A stretch of DNA of 64,000 nt from Neobacillus sp. YX16 (GCF_030123505.1 NZ_CP126115.1:5594001-5658000); one strand, 5' to 3'; shown: positions 36,569-44,357, counted from the first letter of the stretch. Notes: generated by a model not told the origin, from the letters alone. Numbers and translations are program-made.

Positions 36569-36940
36569 TCAGTTTTTTAGAAGAGTTAGGTGCCCAACCA
36601 TTTCTTTCGCTTCAAATTTTTCCATCGGCGGAAGTGCTATAACGGTCAAAGAACCTGATTTAATCTCGGTTAATCCACTATCACGTATACTGAAAAATCC
36701 TCTTTTTTCTAACTTTTCAAGCTCGGCCTGATTACCCTTCAAAATAATTTTCTTCATTCCCGTCTGTACCCATTCAACAAAGTCATCATATCTTTCAGAA
36801 AAAGCTGATTGTGACGACATCATGTTTATCGTACTGAGAGTTGCAGCATGTGCCACTTGCGCTGCTGTTTTCCCCTTCGACATGACTAAATCTTGATTTA
36901 CAATAAAATATTGAACGAGATCTCGTTTATCCATTTTCAT
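36569..36940 (-). CDS. Peptidyl-tRNA hydrolase 2 (PTH2) family protein
   Basis: A 123-residue protein with the PTH2 core: YFIVNQDLVMSKGKTAAQVA holds the conserved lysine and Gln/Ala stretch, followed by HAATLS. The C-terminal SGSLTVIALPP segment lies in the position of the conserved substrate-binding strand. PTH2 releases peptides from stalled peptidyl-tRNA; this bacterial group is sporadic and its cellular role is not settled. I chose the ATG at 36938-36940 because AAGGG lies about seven bases upstream; an earlier in-frame start at 36976 has no such site. Its TGA stop abuts the inverted R1 unit. A second copy of its last 33 codons lies at 32332-32433, on the other side of lutR-lutABC. Confidence 0.85.
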   Translation of the reverse strand: MKMDKRDLVQYFIVNQDLVMSKGKTAAQVAHAATLSTINMMSSQSAFSERYDDFVEWVQTGMKKIILKGNQAELEKLEKRGFFSIRDSGLTEIKSGSLTVIALPPMEKFEAKEMVGHLTLLKN

Positions 36941-37109
36941 TATCAGCCCTTCATTAAAAATCTTTCCATAACACAATCTATCCTTCTTTGTAAAATTCTC
37001 CGTTACATTATGTATATCCCTCTCCTACTAGCTTATAACATACACCAAGATGTAAAAACTCCTTCCTTTACTTTAAGCCTGTTCTAAAACTTCCCCTAAA
37101 CATAAAACT

Positions 37110-37625
37110 TCATGGAAGACCAGCAGAACCGTCCCCACGGTTTTGGTTTACAATAAAGTTCGAAAGCCAAATGTTAGCGACAAATACAACCAAATAAACG
37201 AGAAAGGATAAATACAATTTCCAACCCATATAGGTGAAAACATGAAATTTCACTGAAATCCATTCTAGAGCGGTAGCTGCCCCTGCCCAAAAAATAATAT
37301 AAAATAAAAGCTTTACACCCTTGGTTTTATAATGTTGATAGAAGTTCACTACAAAGTAAGAAAGAGTAGGGTAAGTTGCAAAGTGCAATAATACATCAAA
37401 TAATTCATGTGTGGTATGATCGATCGTAAAGTAAAAGTCATTTGGTTTTACACTAATGGTAATATCGGCCATCAAAGCAAGAAAGACATTAAATGTCCAA
37501 ATAATAGTGATGGTAACGGCAGATAAGTGTCTAGGTAATTTAAACATGAGGGCCCAAGATAAAACTGTGGAAATAATAATAAATATTTCATTTGCATCAA
37601 ATTGCTTAGGAAGAGGTAAAATCAT
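37110..37625 (-). CDS. CBO0543-like multipass membrane protein with a repeat-derived C-terminus
   Basis: A 171-residue protein with about five hydrophobic helices, resembling the uncharacterised CBO0543 membrane family that is common in sporeforming Firmicutes. No catalytic motif is seen and no function is claimed. Its start ATG overlaps the stop of the upstream 164-residue membrane protein, so they form a two-gene unit. The last nine residues (RGDGSAGLP) and the stop codon are read from an R1 repeat (37117-37140). The natural C-terminus has therefore been replaced or extended by the repeat. Confidence 0.7.
   Translation of the reverse strand: MILPLPKQFDANEIFIIISTVLSWALMFKLPRHLSAVTITIIWTFNVFLALMADITISVKPNDFYFTIDHTTHELFDVLLHFATYPTLSYFVVNFYQHYKTKGVKLLFYIIFWAGAATALEWISVKFHVFTYMGWKLYLSFLVYLVVFVANIWLSNFIVNQNRGDGSAGLP
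37117..37140 (-). repeat. R1 repeat inside the 3' end of a membrane protein gene
   Basis: AGACCAGCAGAACCGTCCCC followed by ACGG on the plus strand. It overlaps the coding sequence and supplies its last residues. Confidence 0.8.
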
Positions 37626-38116
37626 CTAGTCTTCACCTCTTTGTCTCTATTAATAAGTTTTTCTAAATAAAAGGAGTAAATAGCCAATAATAAAATAATT
37701 AGACTGTATCTCAAATATCCATAAAATACATTCCAATTTACCCATTCCAAATATCCAATTTGAACGAAATATATTTCGATAGAAATTAGTGCAGTTAAGA
37801 ATATGAAGAGATGAATAAGTTTACTAAAAATTGAACTAGTAGAGAACAAAATATAAATTAACCATAAAAGTAAGGCTGGCTTGAGTGTCAACTCAGGAAT
37901 TTTTTGTGTCCAAAAAATCAGTTGGCTTGTAGGATCTTGCTTTGTTAATTTTAAATTTATGTTAATGATTACACCTGAATTTGTAATAAGAATATTGGAT
38001 AAAAAATAACAACCTAAGACGTTAGTGACGTTCATTTTCTTCATCAAAAAATACAAAGAAATGATAGAAAAAATTGCTAATAGTAGAAAAATCCACAGTG
38101 TTTTAATGTTAGTCAC
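37622..38116 (-). CDS. Hypothetical multipass membrane protein
   Basis: A 164-residue protein with about five hydrophobic segments and a basic C-terminal end (KLINRDKEVKTR). It is coupled by a four-base overlap to the CBO0543-like gene and may be a related paralogue, since paired membrane proteins of this size recur in Bacillus. The proposed GTG start at 38116 lies directly on AAAGAAG, so its ribosome binding site is poor. Start at the internal ATG of MKKMNVTNVLG is possible. No function can be assigned. Confidence 0.55.
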   Translation of the reverse strand: MTNIKTLWIFLLLAIFSIISLYFLMKKMNVTNVLGCYFLSNILITNSGVIININLKLTKQDPTSQLIFWTQKIPELTLKPALLLWLIYILFSTSSIFSKLIHLFIFLTALISIEIYFVQIGYLEWVNWNVFYGYLRYSLIILLLAIYSFYLEKLINRDKEVKTR

Positions 38117-38302
38117 CTTCTTTAGTTATCTGTACAGTATTTTATACTTAAAGTTATTTTTTATTAGTGGCTATAGAGCATTTCTTTGTAATGAGGAATG
38201 CCAAATAACTCTTTTTATCAAAAATGTATGGAATATTTTGAACTTGCAAAATCCGTTTTGGAACTTTCGGTCAGCCTTATACCAAAATAAATTGTGGCAT
38301 CT

Positions 38303-38361
38303 AAACAGAAGACTGGGCATTTTCGCTAAGAATTGTAACGGAAATGTCCAGTCTTCTGTTT
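38303..38361. other. Long imperfect hairpin (about 23-bp arms)
   Basis: AAACAGAAGACTGGGCATTT and its near-complement AAATGTCCAGTCTTCTGTTT, each with a further CG at the inner end, surround a 13-base loop. There is no strong T-tract. It lies in the 380-base gap 38117-38496 between the membrane-protein pair and the WYL regulator. That gap also holds an R2 repeat and nothing else recognised. It may be a terminator or a small mobile palindrome. Confidence 0.65.
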
Positions 38362-38440
38362 ATGTGGGTTCTTAAAATTAAAAACCTGCCGCAAAGGGGT
38401 AGTCTCAAAAGGTCTTTTCAGAAGCGCCTATTAATGTAAA

Positions 38441-38470
38441 ACCTCATTTACTTATGATAAGGTTCACCGT
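38441..38470 (+). repeat. R2 dispersed repeat
   Basis: ACCTCATTTACTTATGATAA followed by GGTTCACCGT. One of four copies in the window (others at 40636, 54313, 59016), all read on the plus strand. Confidence 0.75.
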
Positions 38471-38496
38471 AACAAATATAGTGTAACTAGCACTGC

Positions 38497-39459
38497 TTAT
38501 GGGCAGAATAATCCTAACCTCTTTTGTATACCTTCGTAAACTTCTATTGGCATTTCCTTAATCTTGATATCTTCACCAAGGAAAAGCAGCCAATTTGTTA
38601 TCTCAGTCAATTCTTCGAGATTATTTACATTGATAAAAGTCTTTAGAATGGCTGTGGCTTGGTAAGGATTCGTATAGGAAATGGATAATTTTAAAGGGTG
38701 GTATTTTTTAAACTGGGCAATCGCTTTTGGACCAAGTACAAGGTAAAGGTTGATTACTTCATTCTGCTTACTTAGTTTTTCTAGAATTTTTTTCTTACTC
38801 CATCTTTTGTTCGTTGGGCAGGGTTTGACATTGGTGAGATTGTCGACTTGAAAAATCTGCCTCTTTTCTTCCTTTATGTCAAAGCCTTCAATCAGCCAAA
38901 GGCTTTTTTCACGATAAAGGTTCAAGAGATAAATAGGATAGGATTTTATTACATTCTCCTCTTTACTGGTAATTATTAAATATCGATCCAAAAGAAGGAG
39001 TTGAATGAGTTTTTCTAACATCGGATGTGGGAGGTCTGAAAGATCAAGCAGGTCAGGATTATTCGGGTTGGTCCCTTCGAATAGCAAGATTTGATTTAAT
39101 AGAACAAGGTCATCTTGCTGGTTTGCGGAGATGAGGCCTAGTAATTTTTCAGCTAAAGATTGACGACTCTTTAAAAAGGGAAGTTGCTGGTTTCTTGTGG
39201 CCATAAAGGCAATAAAAAGAGCTTTGACCTCATTATCGGTAAAGCGGACATCGGGCAGGACAGAGTTGTGCATGACAAAATAGCCCCCATCCCTTCCAAC
39301 TTCAGCAACAAGCGGCATCCCCATGGCTTCAATTTCTCTGATATCTCGAATAGCAGTCGAACGAGAGGTATTAAATTCTTGCATGATTTCAGAAATGGTA
39401 AAGTGGGAGCGGTTGTTGATATACCGCATAATGGTATTAATCCGTTCAACTTTTTTCAT
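38497..39459 (-). CDS. YafY-type transcriptional regulator (DeoR-like HTH plus WYL)
   Basis: A 320-residue regulator with an N-terminal winged helix (about 1-60; FTISEIMQEFNTSRSTAIRD) and a WYL domain in the second half (about 140-235; SLWLIEGFDIKEEKRQIFQV). A C-terminal extension (WCX-type) follows. WYL proteins sense small molecules or nucleic acids; many control neighbouring effector-binding genes. It is divergent from the GyrI-like gene at 39577 with a 117-base gap, the usual layout for this pair, so it probably controls that operon. The start ATG follows TAGGAGGTGCGTAGCTGA. Confidence 0.9.
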   Translation of the reverse strand: MKKVERINTIMRYINNRSHFTISEIMQEFNTSRSTAIRDIREIEAMGMPLVAEVGRDGGYFVMHNSVLPDVRFTDNEVKALFIAFMATRNQQLPFLKSRQSLAEKLLGLISANQQDDLVLLNQILLFEGTNPNNPDLLDLSDLPHPMLEKLIQLLLLDRYLIITSKEENVIKSYPIYLLNLYREKSLWLIEGFDIKEEKRQIFQVDNLTNVKPCPTNKRWSKKKILEKLSKQNEVINLYLVLGPKAIAQFKKYHPLKLSISYTNPYQATAILKTFINVNNLEELTEITNWLLFLGEDIKIKEMPIEVYEGIQKRLGLFCP

Positions 39460-39576
39460 TCAGCTACGCACCTCCTAAACAGTATCACTTTTTGACATGA
39501 TTTAAGGTTATTATAAATCCATCGAGTGAAAAGACAAATCATTTGATTAAAATTTTAAAAAAGGAAGGTTTTGAAT

Positions 39577-40056
39577 ATGGCAGATTATATTTTAGAAGAA
39601 AAAGATAGCTTTACCGTTTTAGGTTTTGGAACCGAGCTTAAAAGTGATTACACAGATTATGCTGGCATTATTAAGGAAAAGTCAGACTTTTGGCATTCCG
39701 TCAAACAAGATGGAACGCTTGACACTTTAAAAGCGGTAGCCACAAACGACTACATTTTTGCCGTGAACGAAGCGGTGAATAACAAGATGATGCATTATGC
39801 TGGGGTCATGACAGAAAAATCCTTACCAGAAGCAACAAGAGTGATCCAATTTCCAAAAGGGGAATACCTCGTTGTCAAAGGGGAAGCGGGAGGTTCTGAA
39901 GAGTTGAGTAATATTCTAACTGGCATTGCCTTTGGCCAAGCCTTGCCAGAAGCAACGGATGTTGCCTATGTTGGCGGGCCAAATGCATCGGTTGAGATGG
40001 GGCAGCGCGATGGCTTAGTTTTTGGTGAAATGTGGATTCCGGTTGTTAGGAAATAA
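39577..40056 (+). CDS. GyrI-like/AraC effector-binding-domain protein
   Basis: A 159-residue stand-alone effector-binding domain: two SHS2-like halves, with FPKGEYLVVKGEAGGSEELS near the C-terminal half and GQRDGLVFGEMWIPVVRK at the end. Such proteins bind or hydrolyse small hydrophobic molecules; here the ligand is unknown. Start at ATG 39577 is preferred because AAGGAAGG ends eight bases before it; the TTG at 39571 is too close to that site. It is followed 21 bases later by a 56-residue gene and then a 98-residue gene, giving a three-gene unit divergent from the WYL regulator. Confidence 0.8.
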   Translation: MADYILEEKDSFTVLGFGTELKSDYTDYAGIIKEKSDFWHSVKQDGTLDTLKAVATNDYIFAVNEAVNNKMMHYAGVMTEKSLPEATRVIQFPKGEYLVVKGEAGGSEELSNILTGIAFGQALPEATDVAYVGGPNASVEMGQRDGLVFGEMWIPVVRK

Positions 40057-40077
40057 TGAAATATAAGGAGGGTGGAA

Positions 40078-40248
40078 ATGTCCTATACCGTTGATTTTAA
40101 AAATGTTTCTACGGTTGGTTTAGAGTCTTCACCAATAGCAGATGCACTTGCTGGTTTACGTGCGAATGAAGCCCGTTACTTTATGAACAAATATAAGCAT
40201 GAATTTACCGTTGTACCAGCAAGCGAAAGCCAGGAAATGATTATGTGA
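40078..40248 (+). CDS. Small 56-residue protein of unknown function
   Basis: An ATG at 40078 with a strong AAGGAGGGTGGAA site opens a 56-codon frame: a short beta-like start (SYTVDFKNVSTVGLESSPIA), then a helix (DALAGLRANEARYFMNKY), ending QEMIM. It ends TGA at 40246-40248, overlapping the GTG start of the next gene (GTGA-type overlap), which supports real translation and coupling. I do not recognise a named family. It lies between two genes controlled, presumably, by the WYL regulator. Confidence 0.7.
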   Translation: MSYTVDFKNVSTVGLESSPIADALAGLRANEARYFMNKYKHEFTVVPASESQEMIM

Positions 40249-40541
40249 ACCAAATTTTGAAAAAAGAACGGGATATTGAGTTTGCGGCCAAGCCTTTAGA
40301 AACGTCGCGCTTCCAAGTGGAGAATATCAATTGGACCTACGTCTTTTATGAGGATGGTCTTGAGGTTAACGTCCTTTATACGATTGATGGCCCTAAGCCG
40401 AAGCGTGCCGTCGGTTTTAAGCTTTCTGAGGGTATGGAGGTACCAAAGGAGTTAGAAGGGAAGTTTAAGTTTGCTAGGCAGAAATCTAAACTCGCTGGAA
40501 CCATTCGGGGCTCGTATTTTGTCATTAAAGGAGAATATTAA
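40245..40541 (+). CDS. Hypothetical 98-residue protein, source of the duplicated tail at 58772
   Basis: A 98-residue soluble protein with a mostly beta pattern; a GTG start is coupled to the preceding small gene. No family recognised. Its C-terminal 54 codons (from LYTIDG, base 40374) recur almost unchanged at 58772-58936, together with the terminator and R2 repeat downstream. The long conserved block KPKRAVGFKLSEGMEVPKEL suggests it is under selection. The overlap arrangement implies co-expression with the effector-binding protein. Confidence 0.7.
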   Translation: MNQILKKERDIEFAAKPLETSRFQVENINWTYVFYEDGLEVNVLYTIDGPKPKRAVGFKLSEGMEVPKELEGKFKFARQKSKLAGTIRGSYFVIKGEY

Positions 40542-40581
40542 AGGAAGCTAAAGTAATGTTTATTTAGGTATTCACATAACA

Positions 40582-40627
40582 TAACAGCACTTCTCTACTA
40601 AAAAAGAGTGAGTGCTGTTAGTTTTAT
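40582..40627 (+). terminator. Terminator of the three-gene GyrI-like operon
   Basis: TAACAGCAC and GTGCTGTTA with an inner TCTCT/AGAGT helix, followed by GTTTTATTT. A diverged copy lies at 58965-59008. Confidence 0.7.
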
Positions 40628-40635
40628 TTGCAAAG

Positions 40636-40665
40636 ACCTCATTTACTTATGGTACAGTTCACCGC
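40636..40665 (+). repeat. R2 dispersed repeat
   Basis: ACCTCATTTACTTATGGTAC followed by AGTTCACCGC, eight bases after the terminator tail; same arrangement as at 59016. Confidence 0.8.
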
Positions 40666-40688
40666 ACCTATTGAAGCGGCAGTTTCAT

Positions 40689-41186
40689 TTAATTTGCAGC
40701 ATACTTCTTTTTGGCAGAAATGTGCTTTTTTACATAGGGGATAACGAATCTATCGAAGCCGTAGTAATACCTTCCTTTTCCAATAAATAATAGGATCATT
40801 GCTACTGTGAAAAGCTTTGAATCTGGGCTGGATAACCCAACCCCCGCCATAATAAAGTTAAAATTCATAAAGGCACCAGCCATTAAGGCCGGAATGGTCA
40901 CTAACCCTAAAATTAATCCTAAGCCAACAAGGAATTCTCCCCAAGGAATAAGGATGTTAAAAAACTCTATATTGGGTAACGCAAATCCTTCGAGGAATCC
41001 GGCATACCAACCTGGAACGGTAGGATGATCTCCTCTTGCATTCGCGATTGCACCTTGTAAAAATCCACTTACCTCAAATCCAGATCTTATTTTATAAAAA
41101 CCTGCTTCAATCCATTGAAGTCCTAACCAAATTCGTAATACAGGCCAAATGTATGCCATTTTTGTTCCATTTATATGTTTTCTCAT
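40689..41186 (-). CDS. DoxX-family membrane protein
   Basis: A 165-residue protein with four predicted helices. The DoxX pattern is visible in LRIWLGLQWIEAGFYKIRSG and WGEFLVGLGLILGLVTIPAL. The family includes the small subunit of thiosulfate:quinone oxidoreductase and partners of thiol or nitrite-linked redox enzymes, and it probably works at the membrane quinone pool. I chose the ATG at 41184-41186, which has GGGAG upstream and matches the family length. The longer in-frame start at 41291 would run through the promoter and operator. A TATAAT box lies at 41229-41234 and a perfect Rex box covers the start of transcription. Confidence 0.85.
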   Translation of the reverse strand: MRKHINGTKMAYIWPVLRIWLGLQWIEAGFYKIRSGFEVSGFLQGAIANARGDHPTVPGWYAGFLEGFALPNIEFFNILIPWGEFLVGLGLILGLVTIPALMAGAFMNFNFIMAGVGLSSPDSKLFTVAMILLFIGKGRYYYGFDRFVIPYVKKHISAKKKYAAN

Positions 41187-41205
41187 AATGAGTTTCTCCC
41201 TTTGT

Positions 41206-41223
41206 TTGTGAATCACTTCACAA
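41206..41223. promoter_or_regulatory. Rex-type operator over the DoxX gene promoter
   Basis: TTGTGAATCACTTCACAA is a palindrome fitting the Rex consensus TTGTGAA-N4-TTCACAA exactly. It begins five bases after a TATAAT -10 box (41229-41234, leftward), so bound repressor would cover the transcription start. It also fits the Fnr/CRP consensus TGTGA-N6-TCACA, but the position suits a repressor. The rest of the 372-base gap 41187-41558 holds a terminator stem (41475-41515) and nothing else recognised. Confidence 0.75.
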
Positions 41224-41474
41224 AAGTGATTATAAATTTTTGAATACTGTGGCTTTTTATGTAGTATTTCACTTAGACTTTTGCCACTCAACCACTGATA
41301 TCTTAAACATCACCTCCGCAAGCTAACAGTCATAATGTTGGTGCCCCCCTAATAAAAATAATCCGAATTTCATCATGACATTCTGTCTCCTTTAATTTTT
41401 ATACGCTTATTTTAACGAGCCAAATCATTTATTACCTTGATTTAGGTCAATATTAGGACGTTGGTTTAACTTAA

Positions 41475-41515
41475 AAATAAATGTCCTTCATCCACTGGAT
41501 GAAGGACAATTTATT
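41475..41515 (-). terminator. Terminator downstream of yxjI
   Basis: TGTCCTTCATCCA and TGGATGAAGGACA pair almost without loop, flanked by AAATAAA and TTTATT, in the proper place 45 bases after the yxjI stop. Confidence 0.75.
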
Positions 41516-41558
41516 GGTTTATTATAATCCGTTAGCCTATACTACTTACAATCCGACG

Positions 41559-42056
41559 TTAATTTATCGTTGCTGAAGAAGCAGCGGCCTGATCGGCCTT
41601 CACACAATCAATGGCAACAACGAGTGCAATCATAATGGTTTCCATCGCTTCATCCAATATTTGAACCTTGTAGCTATCTCCCCAAGTGAACCATTCCTTG
41701 CTCACTTGACCTACGACTTCACCTTGCTGTAATACCTGGAAATCCATATCCCACCAATTACCCTGTACTTCAATGCCTGCACCATCAATCGTATAGCGTG
41801 CCTTTAAAAAAGAAAACTCCTTCTTAATCGTGAATACCTCTCGACCATTCACCTCGACAAAAAACTTCGGTAAAAAACTGAACGCCTTTTTCGTGACGAG
41901 TGCTACTTCATCTCTTGTTGTATTCATAATGGAGAATGTCTTGGGAATTTGCATAAAACTGCCCTCCACGTAATAGACATCCTTCTCCTGCTGATCCTTT
42001 ACTGTGAATTTGCCACTAAGACTGAATACCTTCTGCTTTATATAAAGTTGCTTCAT
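41559..42056 (-). CDS. yxjI: LURP-one/YxjI family protein
   Basis: A 165-residue protein of the Tubby-like LURP-one-related family, a 12-strand beta barrel around a central helix. The start MKQLYIKQKVFSLSGKFTV is nearly the signature of B. subtilis YxjI as I recall it; the GNWWDMDFQVLQQGEVVGQV segment and the hydrophobic last helix also fit. The biochemical role of the family is unknown; membrane or lipid binding has been suggested. It is a single-gene unit with a good AGAGGGAGGCGTAAT site and its own terminator. Confidence 0.85.
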   Translation of the reverse strand: MKQLYIKQKVFSLSGKFTVKDQQEKDVYYVEGSFMQIPKTFSIMNTTRDEVALVTKKAFSFLPKFFVEVNGREVFTIKKEFSFLKARYTIDGAGIEVQGNWWDMDFQVLQQGEVVGQVSKEWFTWGDSYKVQILDEAMETIMIALVVAIDCVKADQAAASSATIN

Positions 42057-42186
42057 ATTACGCCTCCCTCTTATGTAGCATATTACTAATAAACAGACTA
42101 TTTCAACATTATCATCGCTTTATCAATGGTATCATATATAATGATAAAAAGTGTGACATGATTTCTATCCGAAAGGGCGTATAAAT

Positions 42187-42399
42187 TTGCTGATTATCAT
42201 TAGTTTTTTGGTGTTGGCTTTTCTCGGTGGATTCATCATTATAAAAGCAAGTGGGATAATTATTTTTATTGGTTTTCTCTTTGGATTGGCTGTCATACAT
42301 TTGGGGATATGGAAAAAGAATGTCCTGGTGACAATACTGGGAGTAGTAATTTTGGTAGTTACTTTCCTATTACCTGGTCTAATGTTTTTCAACTATTAA
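42187..42399 (+). CDS. Small hydrophobic membrane protein
   Basis: A 70-residue frame with two or three hydrophobic helices and one short charged link (GIWKKN). It opens at a TTG with AAAGGGCG about seven bases upstream and ends 60 bases before a stem-loop. No family recognised. The low complexity of such short hydrophobic frames makes false positives likely, so this is a moderate call. Confidence 0.5.
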   Translation: MLIIISFLVLAFLGGFIIIKASGIIIFIGFLFGLAVIHLGIWKKNVLVTILGVVILVVTFLLPGLMFFNY

Positions 42400-42454
42400 T
42401 ATTGGGTAAAACCTTACAGTCATGATGGAGGAAAAACGTAAAATTCTAGGACAT

Positions 42455-42492
42455 AAAAAATGAAGCACGAGAACCTTCCTCGTGCTTCATTT
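42455..42492. terminator. Bidirectional stem-loop between convergent genes
   Basis: ATGAAGCACGAG and CTCGTGCTTCAT around a 7-base loop, with A6 before and TTTC after. It serves the rightward small gene, and possibly the aldo/keto reductase from the right. The 285-base gap 42400-42684 shows nothing else. Confidence 0.7.
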
Positions 42493-42684
42493 CATTAGGC
42501 TGTTTTTGCAACAATTACTGTTAAAATCTTAAAGCCGATTTTAACGTGGAAATAGTTATTTTGCGCCTTTGAAGTTAGATTGCAAGCTCTTTTCTTATTA
42601 AATTTATGCTGTTTTCTTCTAAAACACAGCACAACCATTAATTTTTGTTACAAAAAGCATCAAAGTTTAAGAAAAGAGCTCTAA

Positions 42685-43524
42685 TTAAAAACCAACACGC
42701 ATTGTGTCTGGATGTGATCCTGCACGACTGTCTTGATTTAATCCATCGATTTTTTCCATATCCTCTGAGGATAATTCAAAATCAAAAACGTTTGAGTTAT
42801 CAATAATTCTTTGTTCTTTGACAGACTTTGGAATCGTAATGACCCCATGTTGAAGATCCCAGCGCAAGATAACCTGTGCAACAGATTTATTATATTTATG
42901 AGCGATTTCTTCAAGAATAGGATGATTTAGAAGTTGTCCTTGTTTCAACGGGGACCACGCTTCCAGTTGAATCCCTTCGTTTTTACAAAATGCCAGCAGC
43001 TCTTTTTGTGTTAAATGTGGATGAAACTCTACCTGGTTGACCATCGGTTTAATTTCGGCAGAAGCGATTAAATCCTCTAAATGGTGAATCTGGAAGTTAC
43101 AGACGCCAATGGCACGCACACGCCCCTGTTTGTAAAGCTCCTCAAAAGCCTTCCAAGTCTCTTTATATTTATCTTTCCCAGGCCAGTGAATTAAATAAAG
43201 ATCCAAGTAATCGAGCCCAAGCTTGTCAAGACTGGTTTCGAAGGCTTGTAAGGTAGATTCATAGCCTTGATCGGCATTCCAAAGCTTTGTCGTAATAAAC
43301 AAGTCTTCACGGGGAACACCCGATTCTCGAATGGCTTGTCCCACACCTTCTTCATTCTTATAAAAAGAGGCGGTGTCGATACTCGTGTATCCATTCCTTA
43401 GTCCAGCCTTTACAGCCTGGATAACCTCTTCCCCGTCGGTTACTTTAAAAACGCCTAATCCCATCCATGGCATCTTCACACCATTATGTAAGGTCGTCGT
43501 GTCCTTTAAATTCTTTGGCATCAT
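42685..43524 (-). CDS. Aldo/keto reductase
   Basis: A 279-residue NADPH-dependent reductase with a TIM-barrel pattern. The catalytic tetrad is visible: Asp and Tyr in DTASFYKNE, Lys in TTKLWNAD and His in [21 protein letters not shown] is the cofactor phosphate-binding segment. It resembles YvgN/YtbE-type reductases acting on glyoxal and other small aldehydes. I start it at the ATG 43522-43524, six bases after AAGGAGG. The much longer in-frame reading up to 43698 translates two R1 repeats and overlaps kdgA, so it is rejected. The ribosome binding site region exists in two tandem copies upstream. Confidence 0.92.
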   Translation of the reverse strand: MMPKNLKDTTTLHNGVKMPWMGLGVFKVTDGEEVIQAVKAGLRNGYTSIDTASFYKNEEGVGQAIRESGVPREDLFITTKLWNADQGYESTLQAFETSLDKLGLDYLDLYLIHWPGKDKYKETWKAFEELYKQGRVRAIGVCNFQIHHLEDLIASAEIKPMVNQVEFHPHLTQKELLAFCKNEGIQLEAWSPLKQGQLLNHPILEEIAHKYNKSVAQVILRWDLQHGVITIPKSVKEQRIIDNSNVFDFELSSEDMEKIDGLNQDSRAGSHPDTMRVGF

Positions 43525-43526
43525 AT

Positions 43527-43662
43527 TTTTCCTCCTTAATATTACTTGCATCCCAAGTTTTTTACTAAAAGCGGGCCATGAGAACCGTCCCCATGGTCCT
43601 TTTTTTTCCTCCTTATTATTACTTGCTTCCAAAAGTGACCAGGAGAACCGTCCCCTAGTCCC
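43527..43662. repeat. Imperfect tandem duplication carrying two R1 repeats and two copies of an RBS segment
   Basis: The block TTTTTCCTCCTTAATATTAC... (43526-43599) is followed by a diverged second copy starting TTTTTTCCTCCTTATTATTA (43603 on). Each copy contains the CCTCCTT (leftward AAGGAGG) element, ACTTGC, and an R1 core (AGAACCGTCCCCATGGTCC at 43581-43599; AGAACCGTCCCCTAGTCCC at 43644-43662). The second R1 contains the kdgA stop codon. Confidence 0.8.
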
Positions 43663-44302
43663 TCGCAGCTCTAACTTTAGCAACATACTGCTTCGCATAT
43701 TCGGTGATTTTTTCGTATTCGCCTGTTTTTGCTGGTGCTACTAGATTGCCGCCAACTCCAACTGCGACACATCCATTTTTGATCCATTGTTCAACGTTAT
43801 CTAAGTCCACGCCGCCAGTTGGCATGATGTTTACTTGTGGAAGCGGTGCTTTAACGGCCTTCACAAATTCAGGACCAAATGCATTTCCAGGGAACAATTT
43901 AACGATATCCACTCCAGCTTCTAGTGCACGTTTGATTTCAGTGATTGTCATGCAGCCTGGCATATAAGGAACTTGATAGAGATTACATAGCTTTGCCGTT
44001 TCCTCATCAAATGTTGGACTCACAACGAACTCCGCTCCTGCTAGAATCGCAATTCTAGCTGTGGTAGAATCAAGAACCGTTCCTGCCCCAATCACTACAT
44101 TACTATGATCCTTATACATAGAAGCTAATTCTTTAATTACTTCATCAGCGCCTTGCACGGTAAAAGTAACCTCAATTCCTTGAATACCGCCTCTAACACA
44201 GGCTTCGGAAATCTTAACGGCCTCTTCCTTTGAATCTGCCCTGACAACCGCAACAACACCACATTCTGTCACTTTCGATAAAATAGTTAATTTTTTCATC
44301 AT
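43655..44302 (-). CDS. kdgA: 2-keto-3-deoxy-6-phosphogluconate (KDPG) aldolase
   Basis: A 215-residue class I aldolase splitting KDPG into pyruvate and glyceraldehyde 3-phosphate. Active-site elements in order: VAVVRAD with the arginine, GIEVTFTV with the glutamate, GAGTV, and VKLFPGN with the Schiff-base lysine. MPTGGV follows. I begin at the ATG 44300-44302, six bases after AAAGG; the ATG at 44308 touches that site. It is the last step of the ketodeoxygluconate route encoded by kdgK, kdgT, kduD and kduI to the right. The final codons (AGG GAC TAG) lie within an R1 repeat. It is divergent from the IclR-type regulator. Confidence 0.93.
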   Translation of the reverse strand: MMKKLTILSKVTECGVVAVVRADSKEEAVKISEACVRGGIQGIEVTFTVQGADEVIKELASMYKDHSNVVIGAGTVLDSTTARIAILAGAEFVVSPTFDEETAKLCNLYQVPYMPGCMTITEIKRALEAGVDIVKLFPGNAFGPEFVKAVKAPLPQVNIMPTGGVDLDNVEQWIKNGCVAVGVGGNLVAPAKTGEYEKITEYAKQYVAKVRAARD

Positions 44303-44357
44303 GTCCATCCTTTCTGCTAATCCATTTTTTATAAAATTAATAGTAAAATAATTGGCT

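Noticed and set aside
36330..36642. Open frames of repeated SDHGDG and EPSPWS residues on both strands over the lutC 3' region
   Set aside because: They are translations of the 18-bp R1 array, whose period is a multiple of three; there is no ribosome binding site or family match.
41187..41291. Longer start for the DoxX gene
   Set aside because: It would translate the TATAAT box and Rex operator; family length and RBS support the ATG at 41186.
43525..43698. 58-residue N-terminal extension of the aldo/keto reductase
   Set aside because: It reads through two R1 repeats and overlaps kdgA; a strong RBS and family alignment place the start at 43524.
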